From contig NZ_JASAMB010000013.1 of NCBI RefSeq assembly GCF_029948125.1, positions 1 to 64,000 on the forward strand: DNA of 64,000 nucleotides, given 5' to 3'. Shown here piece after piece: positions 61,295 through 64,000 of this stretch (position 1 is its first letter; the number at the start of each line of letters is the position of its first letter). The notes under the pieces are model-generated. The model was not told where the DNA came from. It saw only the letters and a list, made by a program, of their open reading frames with translations, and ran no database searches. The translations under genes and the position numbers were made by a program. This stretch comes from Catellatospora sp. KI3. GTDB taxonomy: Bacteria; Actinomycetota; Actinomycetes; Mycobacteriales; Micromonosporaceae.

Positions 61295-62581
61295 TCACCC
61301 CGTGACGGCGGGCAGTCGTGACACGAGGGTGCGGGCGGCGTCGATGATGAGGTCGCGGTCGTAGCTCACTATGACGTCGAATTCGCGGCTGTTCTCGCTG
61401 GTCGAAGGCGCGCGGCGGTCGCAGGCGAACAAGGCGCAGGCGAAGTAGGTGCCGATCACGATGACATTCCACTCGGCTACCAGCGGGTCGTCGGCACGCA
61501 GAGCTGAGCCGCGTACGCCGGGGCACGGCTCGCCGGGCATGTCGGTGCCGAAGACGGCGACGACGAAGGCGCGGGTGGCCAGGTTCCGGTAGCGCCGCGC
61601 GGTCGGTAGGAAGTACCGGTGGTGCTGGAACGTCGACAGCAGCACCGAGGATTCGCTGGACAGACCCTGACTCTCGATGTGTCGGCTGAGTGGGATCAGC
61701 AGTTCCTTGGTGGTCGACCGGGCGGTGCGGAAGCGGCGGGCGTGTTCGAACGGAGTCCTCGCGGCCAGATCACCCGTCGGCATCCGCGGCAGCTCCGGGC
61801 CGGCTGGCGGGTGGTGGTGCGGCAACGCGCCCGGGTAGCCGAAGAACCAGCCCTGTCCGAGGGTCGCACCCATCGAGGCGGCGACGGTCAGGTCCCGGTC
61901 TGTTTCGATCCCCTCGGCCAGGATCACAGCGCCGGTGCGTTCGGACTCGGCCAGGACGGCGTTGACCACACGGGAGGCCAGGCGGCTGCCGCGGCTGTGC
62001 ACGATGCCGCGGTCGAGTTTGATGACCTCGGGAGCGATCAGCGGCAGCGTGGCCAAAGTCGAGGGGTTGGCGCCGACGTCATCCAGGGCGATGCGGGCTG
62101 ACCGCTCTCGCAGTCTGGTGATCGAGGCGACCAGCGCGGCCGGGTCGTGGTCGAGCTGCCGCTCGGTGATCTCGACGACGACCTGCAGCTCGCGGTAGGC
62201 GCGTTCGTTGACCGCGATCAGGTCGGGTGGGCAGGCGGCGCGCAGCGACGCCGGTTCGACGTTGACGAACAGCGGCAGGTGTTCAGGAAGGCGGGCGTCC
62301 AGCGCGTGCTGGAACGTCGCGGAGCGTGCGATCCAGTCGAGCTCCGCGGTGCGCCCGGCAGGTCTGGCTGCTTCGAACAGCTGGGCGGGGGAGTGCAGGA
62401 CGCTGTCAGCCGGGCCGCGGATGAGGGCCTCGTAGCCCGCGACGCGGCCGTCGGAGATCGCCACGATCGGCTGGAACACGGGGCGAAGCAACCGCCTGCC
62501 GATGATGTCGTCAAGGCTCGGGTCGCGGGCCCGGTCAGACGCCTGCGGCTGTCTCCTTGGTGCCTGATGCACGTGCCACAT
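61295..62581 (-). CDS. EAL domain protein with C-terminal DICT sensor domain
   Basis: A 428-aa protein. The EAL domain (residues ~25-250) keeps the metal and catalytic motifs: YEALIRG, FVNVEP, VVEITERQ, ALDDVGANPS (DDFG-like with Val), VIKLDRG, ILAEGIET and GQGWFFGYP, so c-di-GMP hydrolysis is likely. The C-terminal region (FRTARSTTKELLIPLSRHIESQGL ... VVAVFGTDMP ... GSALRADDPLVAEWNVIVIG) matches DICT, a domain tied to light/nucleotide sensing. Soluble. It stands alone. Confidence 0.87.
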   Translation of the reverse strand: MWHVHQAPRRQPQASDRARDPSLDDIIGRRLLRPVFQPIVAISDGRVAGYEALIRGPADSVLHSPAQLFEAARPAGRTAELDWIARSATFQHALDARLPEHLPLFVNVEPASLRAACPPDLIAVNERAYRELQVVVEITERQLDHDPAALVASITRLRERSARIALDDVGANPSTLATLPLIAPEVIKLDRGIVHSRGSRLASRVVNAVLAESERTGAVILAEGIETDRDLTVAASMGATLGQGWFFGYPGALPHHHPPAGPELPRMPTGDLAARTPFEHARRFRTARSTTKELLIPLSRHIESQGLSSESSVLLSTFQHHRYFLPTARRYRNLATRAFVVAVFGTDMPGEPCPGVRGSALRADDPLVAEWNVIVIGTYFACALFACDRRAPSTSENSREFDVIVSYDRDLIIDAARTLVSRLPAVTG

Positions 62582-62975
62582 CCCATGGTGACGTGCGGCG
62601 CTGTGGGCCCCGCTCGCTGGGCAGTGCCGAGTGCCGGGCCCGTCCCGGCCGCACAGCCGATCTGCGCCGACATCCAGCAGCGGCGAACGCCAACACCGAC
62701 TCTAGCCGTTCAGGCGCGATGGCGCGGCAGAACAGCTGCTCACTGAGCGGATACGAGGCCAGTCTCCCGGCCGGCCACAGGATCGGCGACGTCAGCCGGT
62801 GTGGCGGGCTCAGGCTCCGGCAGCCGGGCGCGGTGGCCACGGGCGCGGTGCCGTCCAGCGCCGAGGCTTGCACCCACGAACGGTGATCGTCGCGACCGCC
62901 CGTCGAGACGACGTCCAGACGTTTGACGCCTTCCCGGCCGGTCCGGGTGCGAACCGGCCGGGTGTCGCGGCGGAG
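62582..62975. other. Non-coding gap
   Basis: About 390 bp between EAL-DICT and mtnP. Short frames exist on both strands, none with a ribosome binding site or recognisable product. No repeat or hairpin stands out. Confidence 0.4.
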
Positions 62976-63779
62976 TCAGGGCCGCAGGTAGTGCGGCAGC
63001 ATGCCGTCGAGGGACGCGGCGCACGGGCAGTCACATTCGGCGGGCAGCCCGACGATCGTGGCCAGCAGCAGGTTGCGCATGCGTTCGGTGTTGTCCTTGA
63101 AGACGCGGAAGACCTCGTCCTGCGTCACGCCGTGGTCGCCGTCGACCCCGGCATCGTGGTCGGTGACCAGCGCGACGGCGGTGTAGCACAGCGCCAGCTC
63201 GCGGGCCAGTGCGGCTTCGGGTGCGCCGGTCATGTTGATGACCGTGCCTCCGCCTGCGGCGTACCAGCGGGATTCGGCGCGGGTGGAGAACCGCGGACCG
63301 TCGATGACGACCATGGTGCCCGTCGGCGTGATCGGCAGGCCGCTCTTCCCCGCGGTGGCGGTGACAACGGCCCGACCGGTGGGGCAGTAGGGGTCGGCGA
63401 AGTTGACGTGGACCGCACCGGACTCGACGAAGCTGTGCTCGCGCCCGCTGGTGCGGTCGATCAGCTGGTCGGGCAGGACGAAGGCGCCGGGGCCGAGGTC
63501 AGGCCGCAGGCCGCCGACGGCGCACGGGGCGAGGATCTGGCGTACGCCCAGCGAGCGCAGTGCCCACAGGTTGGCGCGGTAGGGAATGCGGTGCGGCGGG
63601 TGGCGGTGGTCGCGGCCGTGCCTGGGCAGGAACGCCACGGTCCGCCCGGCGACCTGGGCGACGGTGACGACGTCCGACGGCGGGCCGTACGGGGTGTCGA
63701 CCTGGATGTCGTCGGCGCCGTCGAGCAGGCTGTAGAGGCCCGACCCGCCGATGACGCCGATGGTGGCGGTAACGGTCAT
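62976..63779 (-). CDS. mtnP: S-methyl-5'-thioadenosine phosphorylase
   Basis: A 267-aa purine nucleoside phosphorylase family enzyme that cleaves methylthioadenosine with phosphate for methionine salvage. Conserved segments are IGVIGGSGLYSL, FLPRHGRDHRHPPHRIPYRANLWALRSLGV, GRAVVTATAG, TGTMVVIDGPRFSTRAESRWY and VINMTGAPEAALARELALCY. CDCPC near the C-terminus is a disulphide-type feature seen in some members. ATG at 63779 follows GGAGAGAAG. It overlaps the upstream membrane protein gene by four bases (ATGA), so the two are one transcript. Confidence 0.9.
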   Translation of the reverse strand: MTVTATIGVIGGSGLYSLLDGADDIQVDTPYGPPSDVVTVAQVAGRTVAFLPRHGRDHRHPPHRIPYRANLWALRSLGVRQILAPCAVGGLRPDLGPGAFVLPDQLIDRTSGREHSFVESGAVHVNFADPYCPTGRAVVTATAGKSGLPITPTGTMVVIDGPRFSTRAESRWYAAGGGTVINMTGAPEAALARELALCYTAVALVTDHDAGVDGDHGVTQDEVFRVFKDNTERMRNLLLATIVGLPAECDCPCAASLDGMLPHYLRP

Positions 63780-64000
63780 CTCTTCTCTCCATCGTGATCG
63801 GTTGCGGTGGTGCGGCGCCGGGCCCGCAGGCCCAGGACGACTGCGGTGACGAGCCAGATCCCGGCCACACAGATCAGGTAGCCGCGGTGGTAGTCGCGGG
63901 GCAGCGCGGAAGGGTCGTCAGATCGGCGGCCGTGGCCGAGCAGCAGCGGTACCGCCACGACGGTCAGGGTGGCCGTGACCAGCAGCGCGCCCTGCACCAC
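63776..64000 (-). CDS. Small membrane protein, cut by the window edge
   Basis: A 74-codon frame reaching the right edge has two hydrophobic segments (LLVTATLTVVAVPLLLG and GYLICVAGIWLVTAVVLGL) and a basic tail. It begins at the edge with GTG GTG; the true start may lie further on. It overlaps mtnP in ATGA. Its function is unknown. Confidence 0.55.
   Translation of the reverse strand: MVQGALLVTATLTVVAVPLLLGHGRRSDDPSALPRDYHRGYLICVAGIWLVTAVVLGLRARRRTTATDHDGEKR

Noticed and set aside
1-64000. CRISPR arrays, tRNA or rRNA genes
   Set aside because: No regularly spaced repeats of CRISPR size and no cloverleaf or conserved rRNA sequence was seen on either strand.

Overview
The window is high-GC actinomycete DNA. 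GTG starts, strong Shine-Dalgarno sequences, ATGA/GTGA gene overlaps, an ECF sigma factor with an RskA-type anti-sigma, a FHA protein next to a PASTA-less Ser/Thr kinase, bacterial terpene cyclase and P450 genes all fit a filamentous actinomycete. Micromonosporaceae is a plausible family, inferred from gene content only. No tRNA, rRNA or CRISPR array was seen.

Layout. (1) About 1-10250 is part of a conjugative element. A minus-strand operon runs pilin-like, VirB6-like, PrgI, VirB4, VirD4-like, small ORF, replication-relaxation protein. Upstream lie an unknown 256-aa gene, a 215-aa gene and an intergenic region studded with GCCCAACA motifs. No integrase, relaxase or att site is in view, so the element continues beyond the left edge. 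(2) About 10290-23290 is an accessory stretch of variable base composition. It holds a decayed IS5-type transposase, a large ROCO GTPase (LRR-Roc-COR), an IS701-type element and an IS5-type element lying back to back (each with a divergent passenger gene), an HNH nuclease fused to a multi-helix membrane protein, a membrane/coiled-coil/zinc-ribbon protein, a helicase IV-like gene and a broken STAS gene. This looks like mobile-element cargo or a defence-type island.

(3) About 23290-33400 looks chromosomal: a lone terpene cyclase, lipoprotein + kinase + FHA-HTH genes, an MFS transporter, an RsbW-like ATPase, ECF sigma/anti-sigma, and DUF4397 + class F sortase genes divergent from the sigma operon. 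(4) 33516-49617 is a carbohydrate locus. Three minus-strand genes (GHL10 family, secreted 412-aa protein, CE7-type esterase) diverge from a nine-gene operon: ABC binding protein, two permeases, GntR regulator, ROK kinase, DUF4127, FAD oxidoreductase, NanE, GH38 mannosidase. The shared intergenic region carries a consensus CRP/GlxR-type site and repeated TGGTACG motifs. The genes suggest import and breakdown of a mannose/ManNAc-containing glycan.

(5) 49884-56507 is a compact biosynthetic cluster: KAS III, glycosyltransferase, P450, acyl-AMP ligase and SDR reductase in overlapping order, with a divergent second P450. The KAS III/AMP ligase/SDR trio resembles OleA/OleC/OleD and no OleB is present, so a beta-lactone or related long-chain product is a reasonable hypothesis. 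(6) 56508-64000 holds a YCII protein, two decayed enzyme genes, a TetR regulator, NlpC/P60 and amidase cell-wall enzymes, a small secreted protein, an EAL-DICT protein, MTA phosphorylase and the start of a membrane protein.
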